Of a stretch of 31,528 nt of DNA, positions 20,301 through 30,347 are shown piece after piece. The position numbers and the translations under genes are program-made. Location of the stretch: NCBI GenBank assembly GCA_000310025.1, contig FN649741.1, positions 6,336,176-6,367,703 on the forward strand, written 5' to 3'. This DNA comes from Ectocarpus siliculosus. Lineage: Eukaryota > Sar > Phaeophyceae > Ectocarpales > Ectocarpaceae. Each line of letters opens with the position of its first letter. Position 1 is the stretch's first letter. The notes beneath the pieces were generated by a model. It was not told the DNA's origin and did no database searches. It worked only from the letters and a program-made list of their open reading frames with translations.

Positions 20301-21932
20301 TCGCCGTCGCTCCCGGCCTCGGCCTCAGTGCTATCATCTCACGACCGCTATCGTTTCTCCGACAGGCGCACTGATTTCTACCGGCGGTCGTCTTCCCCGT
20401 CGCTCGGATTGACCGACTCGCTCCCCCCAGCTTCCTCGGCCTCGCCGCCATCGTCCATGTCCCCGGCGGTAGCCTGGAGGTGCACGTGGGCGGACGTGAT
20501 GGGCAAGAGTGGGGGGCGCCAAGAGGCAGACCCCCCTCACGCTAGAGCTTCGACTCTGAGGGGTCGCCGCCGGAGGCGGGACAAGCACAGTTTCTCGCGG
20601 CGGCGGCGCGTTCAGGACCAGCGCCTCCACCCGGCCGCTTTCCGCGCCTCCTCCCGCCCGGAGGGCTCCACGGAGGAAGGGTGTGTGTGGGCGGGAAGCG
20701 AAGGAACGTTGTCGAGCTCTACGGAAGATGTGATGAAGCTTCGCCATAGTGAGGTGGTCAATTTCGCGGGGGGGTTCGAGACCGAAGTTCATCACCTCGC
20801 AGGACTCATAGAAAAGGCGGTGATCGTCGGCGAGCACTCCATCACGCCCAAGACGGAGCGAAATACACCCGGCAGTGCGTGGTCCTGTGCCGACCGGAAT
20901 TTGACCACGGACGCGCCGAAACAACTGCGGCCTGTTTTCTCCTGTATTTCGATGTCGCCGTCTAGGCAGCTGAAGTCTCGCTCGTCACCCCAGCGACGCC
21001 AGCAACAGAATGCAACCGTTATCGAAAAGCGTGCCCATATCTGGTCCGAAGGCTCTCCGTCAATTGTCTCCCGACGCTATGAAGTGCTTAGCACGTCGCC
21101 GCGAGTAGGGGGCTGTACTAGAAGCGCCAGCACTAGGATCGCCGTGGTATCGCCAGCAAGCCCAACCCCGGCGAGGTTGCGGTCGTTGGACCTAGGAACG
21201 AGGAGTGCTGCAAGGGACGCAGCGCTAGTCGGCGTGGAGACTCAACAGACCGATGGGATGGACATGACAGCGTCCGTCTCCACTTCTAGCACGTACAGCC
21301 CCTCGCGTTCCGTCTCGAGCAGCACCATCTCCCACACCATCTCCCACACCATCTCCCACACCATCTCCCGGCCCACCTGGAGGCTGGCCGAGACGAGGAT
21401 GTCGATGAGGAGGCTCGGGGCAACGCGCCTGTTGCTCTCACTCCCCGAGAGCGAACCCTTGAGCCTCGCGAAGGCGTTTCAACGCTCGCTGGAAGACCAG
21501 TCCGGGTGCGTCTGCCGCCTGCTGCCGAACCCCAAGCGGGTAGCGCGCGCGAGGGTCAAAGCCTGTCGTACGATCGCGCCAAGCCCAGGGGGAGAGACCC
21601 TTGTGGGCGTCGTATTGAGCGTGATGTACCCCGGGGCCACGACGCCTCCGACAGCGGATGGGTTTGGTGATAGCAGCTTCCGCGACGGGAACGAACGAGG
21701 CATCGTCGACGACCGCGGCTGTGGCCGCAACGGCGATAGCGGAGGTAGCAGCCGGAGTGAGACAAGCAGAGGTCGTGGTCAAGATCGTGGCCCGGCTGCC
21801 AACGGCCCGGATGAAAGGAGTACCGACGTCCTCATCGCTCTCAACGCAGGCACCATAGAAGCCTTTGACCTCCTCATTGAGGATCTGCTCTCGTTGACTG
21901 ATGGGCGATGGCGCGCCAACGTGCTGCTATAA
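17399..21932 (+). CDS. CAMK/SnRK3-like pseudokinase with long disordered tail (5 exons)
   Basis: Exons: 17399-17721, 18284-18380, 18633-18776, 19238-19369, 19722-21932, all joining in phase at GT-AG borders. Kinase landmarks: an ALASKSKIF-type beta strand, [13 protein letters not shown] (18366-18380), [31 protein letters not shown] and a DFKLPPE...HPWM C-lobe end, in the style of SnRK3/CIPK and other CAMK kinases. Key residues are lost: the VAIK lysine is Glu (VEVE, codon 17516-17518), DFG reads GFA (18678-18686), and the glycine loop is not recognisable and contains an in-frame TAA at 17447. A start downstream, for example 17529, would avoid the stop but drop the N-lobe strands. The tail of about 690 residues is Ser-rich with a NAF-like patch and a KA1-like end. 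If expressed, a non-catalytic binding or scaffold role is the natural inference; alternatively it is an early pseudogene. Confidence 0.75.
20751..20815 (+). other. NAF-like patch in the pseudokinase tail
   Basis: The tail reads VVNFAGGFE, then a short insertion, then LAGLIEK. This resembles the ISFSSGFDLS-LFE part of the NAF motif by which CIPK kinases bind calcineurin-B-like calcium sensors. The core NAF triplet itself is not clear and the spacing is longer than usual, so this is a weak match. Confidence 0.3.
21328..21371 (+). repeat. In-frame 12-bp coding repeat
   Basis: Four tandem ACCATCTCCCAC-type units encode Thr-Ile-Ser-His repeats in the kinase tail. The 12-bp period preserves frame. 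Confidence 0.93.
21430..21929 (+). other. KA1-like C-terminal segment of the pseudokinase
   Basis: The segment from [15 protein letters not shown] through [11 protein letters not shown], and again [19 protein letters not shown] to the C terminus, follows the pattern of kinase-associated 1 (KA1/PPI) domains. It shows an amphipathic helix, a basic strand, hydrophobic strands and a final helix ending in DGRW. A Gly/Arg/Asp-rich insertion (about 21640-21815) splits it. The domain call rests on pattern, not on a profile search. Confidence 0.45.
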
Positions 21933-22990
21933 CGGATGTGCGACTTACTACCGCCCGTTTTGAGATCATGGCTTGGGGGTTCGAGAGAGATTCTAGGCCG
22001 TACGTAAGGGTACGCACCCGAGCGAGTTCCGGTATAAGAAAAAAATAGGAATCGAACTACCGTAGGTTGGGCTTCATACGCTGGATTCTTTCAGACGTGA
22101 TGCATAGGGAGTCGCTACCGATCTGGATCATATTGCTATGGTAATGCTAGCCGAGCTTGGGACTGAGTTTGCAGCGATCTCACCAACAAATTTTGATCCC
22201 CGCCCGATGCACGTCGGGCAATGCTATCAAATCATATCATTCTCGAAGGAACTGATTCCCGATTGGCCCACACTGCACACCGCGCGTGGTGGAATAAGGG
22301 TACTCTGAGGGAGGTTTGGTTTCACTGCTTGGGCCGGTCTCCACCATTTCAGACATTACAGCTCTGGGGTGCGTTCATTTCGCCACCACGACCCACCCCG
22401 CCATGTATCGCTCACTTTTGAGAGATGGTCAAATACGACAGCGTGGTGATTACGTAGGCACAACAACTCACGGTTTGGATATCGAGGAACGACATTTTCC
22501 ATTTTGGATTCATTGATCAAATGAGCGCGTTTCGCAGAACTTTGGCAGGGTTCTCTACATGCCGCACATTTCGAGCGCACCCAAGCAAGGTTGGAAAAAG
22601 TAGTGAGTGCATTGAAGCCTGTCGCTAGCACCAAAAGAAAGCCAAATAACATGATTCCGAAAGTGATCATGGCGCGAGCTATGTAATATTGCCCAATTTT
22701 TTTCACACAACATTGTCGTGCGATGTCTCCTTAAAGAACGATCTATAAATGGCACAGAACGAATCCATTGACATTTTCAATATGCATCGATATCAATATC
22801 CGAACACACGCAAAAAAAAACTCCCAAAACATGCCTTTATCGCGGTATTCTCGTCAGATTGCTAAAAGGCCTTCGCTATGCATGCATGCAAGCAGTTCCT
22901 CTACGAGACCGTTGATCTGTAGAGGCTTCGCAGAACGTGTCTGTTTGTCGCCGTTTACTGGCGATCTCCTACACTATTTGACAAATGTAT
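21933..22990. other. Intergenic stretch without a recognisable gene
   Basis: Contains the 3' flank of the pseudokinase gene and only short ORFs without family features. No tandem structure was seen until the palindrome array begins at 22995. Confidence 0.6.
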
Positions 22991-22994
22991 TCAG

Positions 22995-23660
22995 CTTCCA
23001 TGGAAGTTAATACTGACTTCCATGGAAGCTGAATCTACTTGCATGGAAGCTACTCCCTACTTCCATGGTGACATGTTTTTACTTCCATGGAAGCGCTGCA
23101 CGACACTTCCATGGAAGTACATATGAAAAAGGTGGATGTGCCACTTCCATGGAAGTCGAATTTCCACGGAAGTCCTACTGGACTCTCATGGAAGTGGAGT
23201 AGCTTCCATGGAAGTTAAACTTAGACTTCCATGGAAGCTACGCAAAAGAGAGCAACGGCAGCTTCCATGGAAGTATTCAGCGTCGGGTATAGCTTCCATG
23301 GAAGTAAAATCACGGACTTCCACGGAAGCTCTTTCAAATAGCATGAGGTAGCATCCATGGAAGTCTGCAATGGTTTGCATCGCTTCCATGGAAGTGATCG
23401 ACGAACACTTCCATGGAAGTCATCGAAAGAGCTTCCATGGAAGTATATTGCGTCCAGCCAACTTCAATGGAAGTACCCCCAGCAAGACTTCCATGGAAGC
23501 AATCGAAAAAGTTTGCGCCTGCTTTCATGGAAGTCTTACCATCTTAGACCAGCTTCCATGGAGGTTGATTTCCACCGCTGTCACCTGCTTCCATGAAAGT
23601 TCTTGTAGTCAGCGTCCATGGAAGTGTTTCTGCTCCACGCCACGCCAGCTTCCATATCGA
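22995..23660. repeat. Array of about 25 CTTCCATGGAAG palindromes
   Basis: The 12-nt perfect palindrome CTTCCATGGAAG (NcoI site at centre) or a near variant begins at about 22995, 23017, 23038, 23060, 23082, 23106, 23144, 23161, 23183, 23213, 23236, 23272, 23303, 23327, 23352, 23383, 23408, 23432, 23462, 23488, 23522, 23553, 23588, 23613 and 23649. Thirteen are exact; most others differ by one or two bases. Start-to-start distances are 21-24 bp for the first five, then 17-38 bp. Spacers are unrelated to each other. Flanking bases are usually A/G before and T/C after. Confidence 0.97.
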
Positions 23661-24233
23661 CGTCATCTCCGAAAAGTCTTACGGTGCAGGGTGTGCACGT
23701 CTCTCTCTCTCCGTCTGACGTCGAGATCAACTTTAATGAGTCGTGATAGCTGGATGTTCCTGGCTTAGCGCCGCTGCCTTTCCCACGCGTGAAGACGCCA
23801 CACATCAAGCCCCACCCCAACCTGCAGGGGTTTTCACACACACGTATCATGGTCTCGCACGCTAGCCTGGAACTGTAGTAGACACACCTATTATTATTCT
23901 CCTGGCGACGCCTCTCCCTCTGTAAAGGGAACCTCCTTTTGAAATTGCCCCCCCCGTGATCCAAACATGTCTGTCTGTCACTCGGTCTATCCGGCTGATT
24001 GGCTCTCTCCCTCTCCCTCGCACCCTAAGGACGATCAAAGCCACATAAACAATGCAGTATAATCTGTAGTCAATACTGGATATGCACGATATACACCATT
24101 ATATGTTGTTTGCTTCTTACTTTGCACTCTCGCCTACACGCACTCACACGTCTAATGCTACAAGGTGGTTACAGTAGTCAATTTTCGAAAAATATATTCC
24201 TCATTTTACTTCTCGTTTTCGATGTACACCCAG
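23661..24233. other. Intergenic stretch between the palindrome array and the retrotransposon
   Basis: CT-rich patches near 23700 and 24000 and short ORFs only; no recognisable gene. Confidence 0.55.
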
Positions 24234-24341
24234 ACGATCACCATCACCTGCGACGCACTCGTCCGGTCCCACGCTTCGTTGGACACCATGGACCTTGCCC
24301 TGGTCGTACACCCTGGGGCAAGTTTGACTGTCCGCGCGCCG
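24234..24341 (+). other. Possible host exon truncated by the retrotransposon
   Basis: A pyrimidine-rich tract ending in CACCCAG is followed by an open frame of about 36 codons with alternating hydrophobic residues (LALVVHPGASLTVRAP). It runs directly into the left LTR and stops at TAG inside it. It has the look of one exon of a beta-rich repeat protein, but no family is certain. It could also be chance. Confidence 0.3.
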
Positions 24342-24342
24342 G

Positions 24343-24444
24343 TGTTCGTGGGTCTACGGATGGATATGGTTTGGATATGTTAGCCGTACGTACAAGTGTG
24401 ACGCAGATGGTGTAGAACCTTTTACGTAGGGGTACGGTGATGAT
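24343..24444 (+). repeat. Left LTR of the copia element
   Basis: 102 bp, beginning TGTTCGTGGGTCTACGG and ending GGTACGGTGATGAT. It differs from the right LTR only by an extra GGAT and one C/G change, which points to a fairly recent insertion. Confidence 0.8.
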
Positions 24445-24648
24445 GCACCGGGGCCCCCTTTTGTTGTGTGCAGCAGCCCTGCTGCCACTCCTCCTTTCTG
24501 AGCACGACAGCGCCCTGGGTACGGGCGTTGCCTCACCGTCTGAAGTTAATACACTACACAAACAATACCCGATAAGTACGCGGAGTACGGCCGACAAACA
24601 CTCTAGAGTTAAGAATATTTGTCCCTCGAGGGATAGCCGCATCGGGTG

Positions 24649-26090
24649 ATGGCTGCGTCGGACAGCAGTTCGGTCGAAGGGCTGGGGGAAGAGACCTCAG
24701 CCATGCAACAGCAACACGCCGAGGACCCGGCGATTGCGAGGCTGGAGGACCAGTTATCGCAGCTGATTAGCATAGTGATCGAGCTGAAGAGGAAGGAGCC
24801 TGGCGACGCCGTGGCGGGCGATGCCAGTAGGGGCGGCGGTGCTGCCGTCCCAAGCCAGAGAGTCCTTGCCGTCAGAGGGCGGCGGAGCATTTTCCCGGGA
24901 AGCGGCCCGTGATGGGCCAAATCACCCGTGGGAAAGCCGCTGGGACAACATACCGGGAGCGAGTCCTGGGGTTCCAGCGAGAGTGGGGCCTGGCGTAGGA
25001 GCTGACCGCGGGGAAGCGAGGGGGTTAAACCCCCCAGGTGAGATACCCGCAACTCGTGGTAACGGTGATTACATCGGTAGCTTCAATCACTCGAAGAAAG
25101 TGAACGTGGTGGCCCCTCGCCTTGAGGGGGGCCGCAGCAGCGGATTTAGAACGTGGCGAAACGCTTTCATCCAGGCCGCTAAGACCGTGGAACTAGACGG
25201 TCAATTCATCGGGAGTACTGAGAGACATGCCCCCGTGGGCGACCCGAACATGCCCACCTCCACACTTTACAATGACTTGCGCTACACTAGGAGCGAGGTC
25301 GCACGTGGGCTCGCTGCGTTCCACTTCATCACTACCGCCGTGGTGAAAGAAACCGACAAAGCGGTCGTCAGTAGTTGCGAAGGGGGTCCTCACGGAGCTT
25401 GAAAATTTTTACGACCCCGAGTCGCAGGGATCCAAACAAGCCCTGATGAAAGAGATGTTCCGCTTCTCGATCCCGGCACACAGCAGCAGCAATCAAATCG
25501 AGCACCTAAGCAAGCTCGAGCAGATATACATGCGCCTACGCGAAAAGGGGCTCAACGCTGACACACCATTTGTCCTCGCACACTTCGTCGACTCGCTTCC
25601 ACCCGAGTATCAACAAGCGAAGTTCCTGTTGGAGACGGCGACAAAGCTGGACAGGGGCGAGATCGTCAGGATCGTGAGCACGGTGCACGCGAGCCTCCCG
25701 GAGGGGAGGAAGGCCCCGAAGGGCCAGCGGAAGGCGGAGCATGCCGTCCTCGCGAGCGACGGTGGCAGCAGGGGTGGAGCGCCCGGCCGCAGCAGCGGCG
25801 GCCGCAACAAGGGTGGCGGCGGCGGTGGTGGCGGCCAGAAGGGGAAAGGGGGTGGCAGCAAGGGCGGTGGGGGCGGTGGTAGTGGCAACAGCGGCGGAGG
25901 CGGCGGCGGCGGTGCAAGTAGCATGCACGGCCGCTGCTTCCGGTGTGGAGAGAAGGGTCACCAGGCGGCCGCCTGTACCAAGCCCGAGCCCCTGCGATGC
26001 GAGAAGTGCCTGGGCTACGGACACGACAAGAGCACGTGCTCGTCCGAGCAGGCGGTGCTCGCGGTGGAGCTGCCGGTCTTGGACGCCACC
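24649..26090 (+). pseudogene. gag: Copia gag region with two CCHC zinc knuckles (frameshifted)
   Basis: The ATG at 24649 opens a Ser/Glu-rich N-terminus with a Leu-rich helix. The reading moves to a second frame near 24830-24900 (the part with FRTWRNAFIQAAKTVELD) and to a third near 25370 (ELENFYDPESQG onward). The third frame carries a UBN2/gag-like helical part (QIEHLSKLEQIYMRLREKG), a long Gly-rich linker (about 25760-25915), and two Cys-X2-Cys-X4-His-X4-Cys knuckles (CFRCGEKGHQAAAC and CEKCLGYGHDKSTC), which bind nucleic acid in the retrotransposon particle. Two frame changes disable the reading as one polypeptide. Confidence 0.88.
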
Positions 26091-27649
26091 GCACTGGACG
26101 TGGCAGAGGAGGCGCTAGTGGTCCGTGACTTCACAGGCGAGTGGAACAGAGTCGTTGATCGAGGGGGTGTAGAGCAGGCCAGGCAGGAAAGGTTTGTGGC
26201 CGATACCGGCGCAACCAACCACATGTGCCCGAGCGCTAACGCGTTCGAAAACTACCATGAGTGCGATCGACGTTTGAGTGTCGCCGCAGGGAAGCAAGCC
26301 TTCGCCATCGTAGGGTATGGCGACGTGAGGGTGACCATCGGTTCTCGCGTTGGGACCACAGACCTGTTGTTGACACGGGTCGCTCATGTGCCGGAGCTCA
26401 ACTACAACCTCGTGACCCTCACAGCCCTCTTGAAACAAACCAAGGGCCGCTTAGCCGCAGACGAGCACGAGTTGGAGGTGTTCGTTGGTGGGGGGGAGTC
26501 GGTGTACTTCCCTCTGTGGGGGGACCTGTTCGTTCAGACTGGTCACCGCATAGAGTCGGGTAGGGAACTAGCCTGTGCCATAATTGCTCCTGGTAACGCG
26601 AAAGCGAACCGCACCCCCGTTAACATCAACGACTTCCACTGCGCGCACGGCCACTCCCACGAGGTGCTGCTGAAGAACACGGCGAAGCAGCAAGGGGTGA
26701 CGCTGGTGGGCCAGCTCCGGGAGTGCATGGGGTGCTTGACGGCAAAGGGGCTATCCAAGCCCATCCCCAACAGGACGTCAACCCGAGCAGTTAAGAAACT
26801 GCAGAGAGTTTTCGTGGATTTGAGTGGGAAGGCAAGGGTGCAGAGCTTGGGGGGGAAGTGGTACACTCTCGTTGTAAGGGATGACTGCACGAGGTGGAAC
26901 CGCGTCTACTTCTTGAAAAACAAGTCAGACGCTGCAGAGGCATTCGAGAGTTACCTAGCGGAAAACAGGGCAGACGGAGCCCCATCCGAGGTCATGGTCG
27001 TGCGGTCTGACAACGGAGGAGAGTTTTTCGAGGGAGAGTTCGGAAAGCTGTGCCGCAAGTATTGCATCAAGCAGGAGTTCACCCCCGCATACAGCCTAGA
27101 ATACAACGGTGTAGCTGAGAGAGCACTGGGACTGATCAAGGATGCAGCACTAGCCGCCCGCATACAGCGCCGATTCTTTACCCCGAAGCACCAAGCTACC
27201 CCTCCCTTTGGGCCGAAGCCACAGCTTGGGCATGCAACGCCCTGAACTGCACCTCCACCACATCCAACCCGGACAAGAAATCGCCGTACGAAATGTGGCA
27301 CGGGCACCCACCTCCCCCAGAGGCGACGTACCCGTTCCTCAAACCCGCCGTATACAAGGTCAAGCGCACGCACAAGTCAGAGCCGAAAGCAAAAAAGTGT
27401 TTTTACCTCGGCCCTGGAATCAACACAAACCGTGATTGCGTGCGCATCCTGAACGAAAAACGTCAAGCGATCACCACTCGCAACTTGACCTGGCCATCTG
27501 TGCCCGCTGCCCCGACCGTGCACCCCCAGCCGCTGCCTCCCATTGCAGAGGAGGACGAGGAACTCACGACTGGGGAGCACGAGGGCGGGGAGGGTGCGTC
27601 ATGCCACGGTGGAGGGAGCGCGGAGGGAGAACCTGAGAATGGAGGTTGA
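26091..27649 (+). pseudogene. pol: Copia protease and integrase region (frameshifted)
   Basis: Continuing the gag frame, the protease active site is seen as VADTGATNHMC near 26200. The integrase zinc-binding HHCC pattern follows (HCAHGHSH ... CMGC), then the catalytic Asp in VFVDLSG, the second in VVRSDNGGEF and the Glu in NGVAERALG: the D,D,E triad is intact. The frame ends in TGA at 27243-27245. The expected next part (SYPSLWAEATAWACNAL, then KKSPYEMWHG) resumes in another frame from about 27184, so one indel lies there. That frame ends at 27649. Confidence 0.92.
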
Positions 27650-27869
27650 CACGACGGTAACGCCGGGGCCCGCGGAGCCGCCCGCGCGCGATGCGCCGGC
27701 GGCGCCGCCCGGCCGCGCCCCAGGAGTCGGGCGCGGGCGACGCTGGCGATGGCGCCCCCTCGAGCAGGGAGGGCGCGAGCGTCGCCCCATCTACCACGTC
27801 GACCGGGATGGCCGATGTGGGCGGCGGCGAGGACGACCGCCGCAGCAGCAGCAGCAGCCGCGGTGGCGG

Positions 27870-27907
<38 letters not shown>

Positions 27908-28150
27908 GTGGCGGCAGCGGCAGTGACAGCGGCGGTGACAGCGCAGCGGCAGCGACGCGGATATTCCGGCGCTCCGCGGGCCCGAGGAACGGAAGCTCGC
28001 CCGCTTTGGCGAGCCGGCCGAACTCACCAGCCGCTGACTCAGGGAGAACCCTCGCCGGAACACGAGGTACGAGTCGTCAACGAGTGCCGAAGGTCTGCTC
28101 GCCCGCCATGCGTCGGCGGCGGGGCTGCCCACCCTGCCCATCAACAGCAC
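27650..28150 (+). pseudogene. Low-complexity linker between copia integrase and reverse transcriptase
   Basis: GC-rich sequence with a (GCA)n tract near 27838-27905 that gives poly-Ser, poly-Ala or poly-Gln depending on frame. Two frames remain open for long stretches. The frame leading into the reverse transcriptase carries LLARHASAAGLPTLP just before 28170 but is interrupted by a stop upstream, so the join to the integrase part is lost. Confidence 0.7.
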
Positions 28151-29939
28151 GGAGGAGTACACCCACTGGATGCTCGCGTGTGTGGTCGACGTGGTGGAAG
28201 GGCTAGAGGCGAGGGCGGTGCAAGCGCTGCTGTGCGAGCGCGCGGAGGAGGCCAACATCGCGCGCCAAGAGGCCGAGGACTTCCTGCTGGGAGCGGAGGA
28301 CCTCGTGCTCAACTCTCCAGACGCCTTCGTGAGGGCCCTGGCGTCGACCGAGCTGAGTACAGAATCCCCCATAGGCAAGCGTCCGAGTGACGTTGAATCC
28401 CCCCCCATGACAGTAGCCGGCGTTGCCAAGTCTGTGTACAGAGAGGGATGGGAACAGACCATGAGGGAAGAGTTTGATGGGCACTTGGACACGGGAACGT
28501 TTTCGTTCGTAGACGGTACGCCAGAGGGGCGTAGACCTGTGAGTTCTAAGTGGCGTTTTACTTGGAAGACGAACAAGGAGGGGAAAATCGAGAAGTTCAA
28601 AGCGCGTCTGGTCGCTAGGGGTTTTTCGCAAATTCCGAATGTGGACTTCTACTCATCCTCCCCTTGCCCATCATCCGCATCCATTAAACTGATGCTTGCG
28701 GTAGCCAATGAGAAATCATTGAAACTCAACCACTGGGATGTCAAGCAGGCGTTTACACACGCTAAGTTAGACGAGGATGTGTTCTTGAGGCTCCCCGCGG
28801 GGTGCGGGGAAAAATCCCACAAAGTTGTGAAGGCTGAGCGTGCTATTTACGGCTTGAAGCAGAGCGGCAGGCAGTGGGGGTACCACGCTGCCGACACTCT
28901 TGTAGAAAACGGGTTCGAGCAGTGCAAGGCGGACCCATGCGTCTTCCGCAAGATGAAAGACGATGTCGTGGTGATGATTATCGTGATTTATGTGGATGAC
29001 ATTTTGGTGGCTGGGTCTGATGATGATTGCAAGGAGTTGCTCGCTTCCCTCAACAAGGCATTCCCCACCAAAGACCTTGGAGAGTGTGTGTGGTTCGACG
29101 GGTGTGCCGTTGAGAGAGACCTAGAGGCTGGGACCCTTAGAATCTTCCAAACCGCGTACATTGACAGCACCGTGAATCGCTTTGATGTGCAGTCGACCTC
29201 CCCCATCCCTGCTTCCCCTGGTGCCGACCTAGGGCCGAAGCGAGATGACGAAAGTGGAGGGGAGTGGCCGGTGAGGGAGGCCATCGGCAGCATGATGTGG
29301 GTGTCGACGTTCTCGCGCCCGGACATCTCGTTCGCTGTGCGTGCGGTAGCGCGCCACGCCCATGCCCCTGCCGAGAGGCACTGGAAAGCGATACGGAAGA
29401 TCCTCGCCTACCTCAAAGAGACGAGGGACCTCGGGATCACCTACAAACGGGGATCGGGGCTGGGGCTGGCGGTGTACGTGGATGCTAGCTACGCCGACGC
29501 TGAGGATAGGCGTTCGGTGTCAGGGCTGGCAACAACGGTTGGAGGGACCGTCATCAGCCACGGTAGCAAGACGCAAGCTATCGTATCTTTGTCGTCTACG
29601 GAGGCAGAGTACATTGCTGCCGGAGAGGGTGTGAAAGAAGCTTTGTTTGTGCGTGCAGTGCTTTCGTTTATTGCCCCAGAGACCAGTGGCGGTAGCATTC
29701 AGGTCCTTGGGGACAATCAGGGGGCCATGGCCTTGGTGCAGAACCCCCTTAGCTCAGCGCGTAGCAAGCACATCGACGTGCGGTACCACTTCATTCGTGG
29801 ATTGTTTAGGTCGGGGGACATCTCGATCAAATTTGTGTCGACGTCGGAGCAACATGCAGACATGCTCACCAAGGCTCTTAGCAAGAGCAACCTGCAGTAC
29901 CACCGGAAAAAGCTGATGAATTTGCCGGAGCTTCTGTAG
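28151..29939 (+). pseudogene. pol: Copia reverse transcriptase and RNase H (open frame)
   Basis: One uninterrupted frame of about 590 codons. The reverse transcriptase starts with the REGWEQTMREEFDGHL-type entry, KARLVARGFSQ, and DVKQAFTHAKL with the first catalytic Asp. YGLKQSGRQWG and YVDDILVAGSDDD supply the two metal-binding aspartates. RNase H follows: YVDASYADAEDRRSVSG, LSSTEAEYIA, DNQGAMAL and SKHIDVRYHFIR. Catalytic residues look intact. The usual 'TFAPV' stretch after the VD motif is replaced by YSSSPCPSS. It is labelled pseudogene because it depends on an upstream frame that is broken. Confidence 0.95.
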
Positions 29940-30249
29940 GATTTTTTAGCGCTTGGGGAAGGTCATGTATACCATGCGGGGAAAGATGCATTACTGTCGC
30001 GGGCTGTGTCCCATTGGCAGGAGTAGGAGGCTTGCCTCGCATTCTTGTCTTCGCCTTGGCCTTCCTGATAAGTGCGGCCGTTGTGATCCGCCGTGATAGC
30101 AATGGTTTGTGTTGGATGGGGTTTATTTTCGAGGGGTTTTGCCCGGGCGCCGGGTTTCCCCTCGACCACCGTATTGGCATTTTATTGATGTATCCGGGGT
30201 GTTTTTGCCCCACTGATGGTTAGTCACTTGCGTGAAGAGGCAGGGAGGA

Positions 30250-30347
30250 TGTTCGTGGGTCTACGGATATGGTTTGGATATGTTAGCCGTACGTACAAGT
30301 GTGACGCAGATGGTGTAGAACCTTTTAGGTAGGGGTACGGTGATGAT
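30250..30347 (+). repeat. Right LTR of the copia element
   Basis: 98 bp, the same sequence as the left LTR minus GGAT and with one C/G difference. It is preceded by the polypurine tract and followed at once by ankyrin-like coding sequence. Confidence 0.8.

Larger units (their letters stand above)
24343..30347 (+). mobile_element. Ty1/copia LTR retrotransposon with short LTRs, frameshifted
   Basis: Direct repeats of about 100 bp at 24343-24444 and 30250-30347 bracket gag, protease, integrase, reverse transcriptase and RNase H in Ty1/copia order. A purine-rich tract (GAAGAGGCAGGGAGGA) abuts the right repeat, as a polypurine tract should, and both repeats begin TG. I see no clear primer-binding site and no matching 5-bp target duplication. 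The coding region changes frame about five times, so this copy should not be autonomous. Confidence 0.93.

Noticed and set aside
20334-20924. Minus-strand frame of 196 codons
   Set aside because: Antisense shadow of the Ser- and Arg-rich tail of the kinase-like gene.
22995-23660. CRISPR array
   Set aside because: The repeats are only 12 bp, spacers vary from about 5 to 26 bp, and the genome is eukaryotic with no cas genes nearby.
22995-23660. Heat-shock element cluster, and the open frames reading FHGS/SMEV
   Set aside because: Heat-shock sites need TTC and GAA two bases apart; here they are four apart. The open frames arise in several registers from the palindrome itself.
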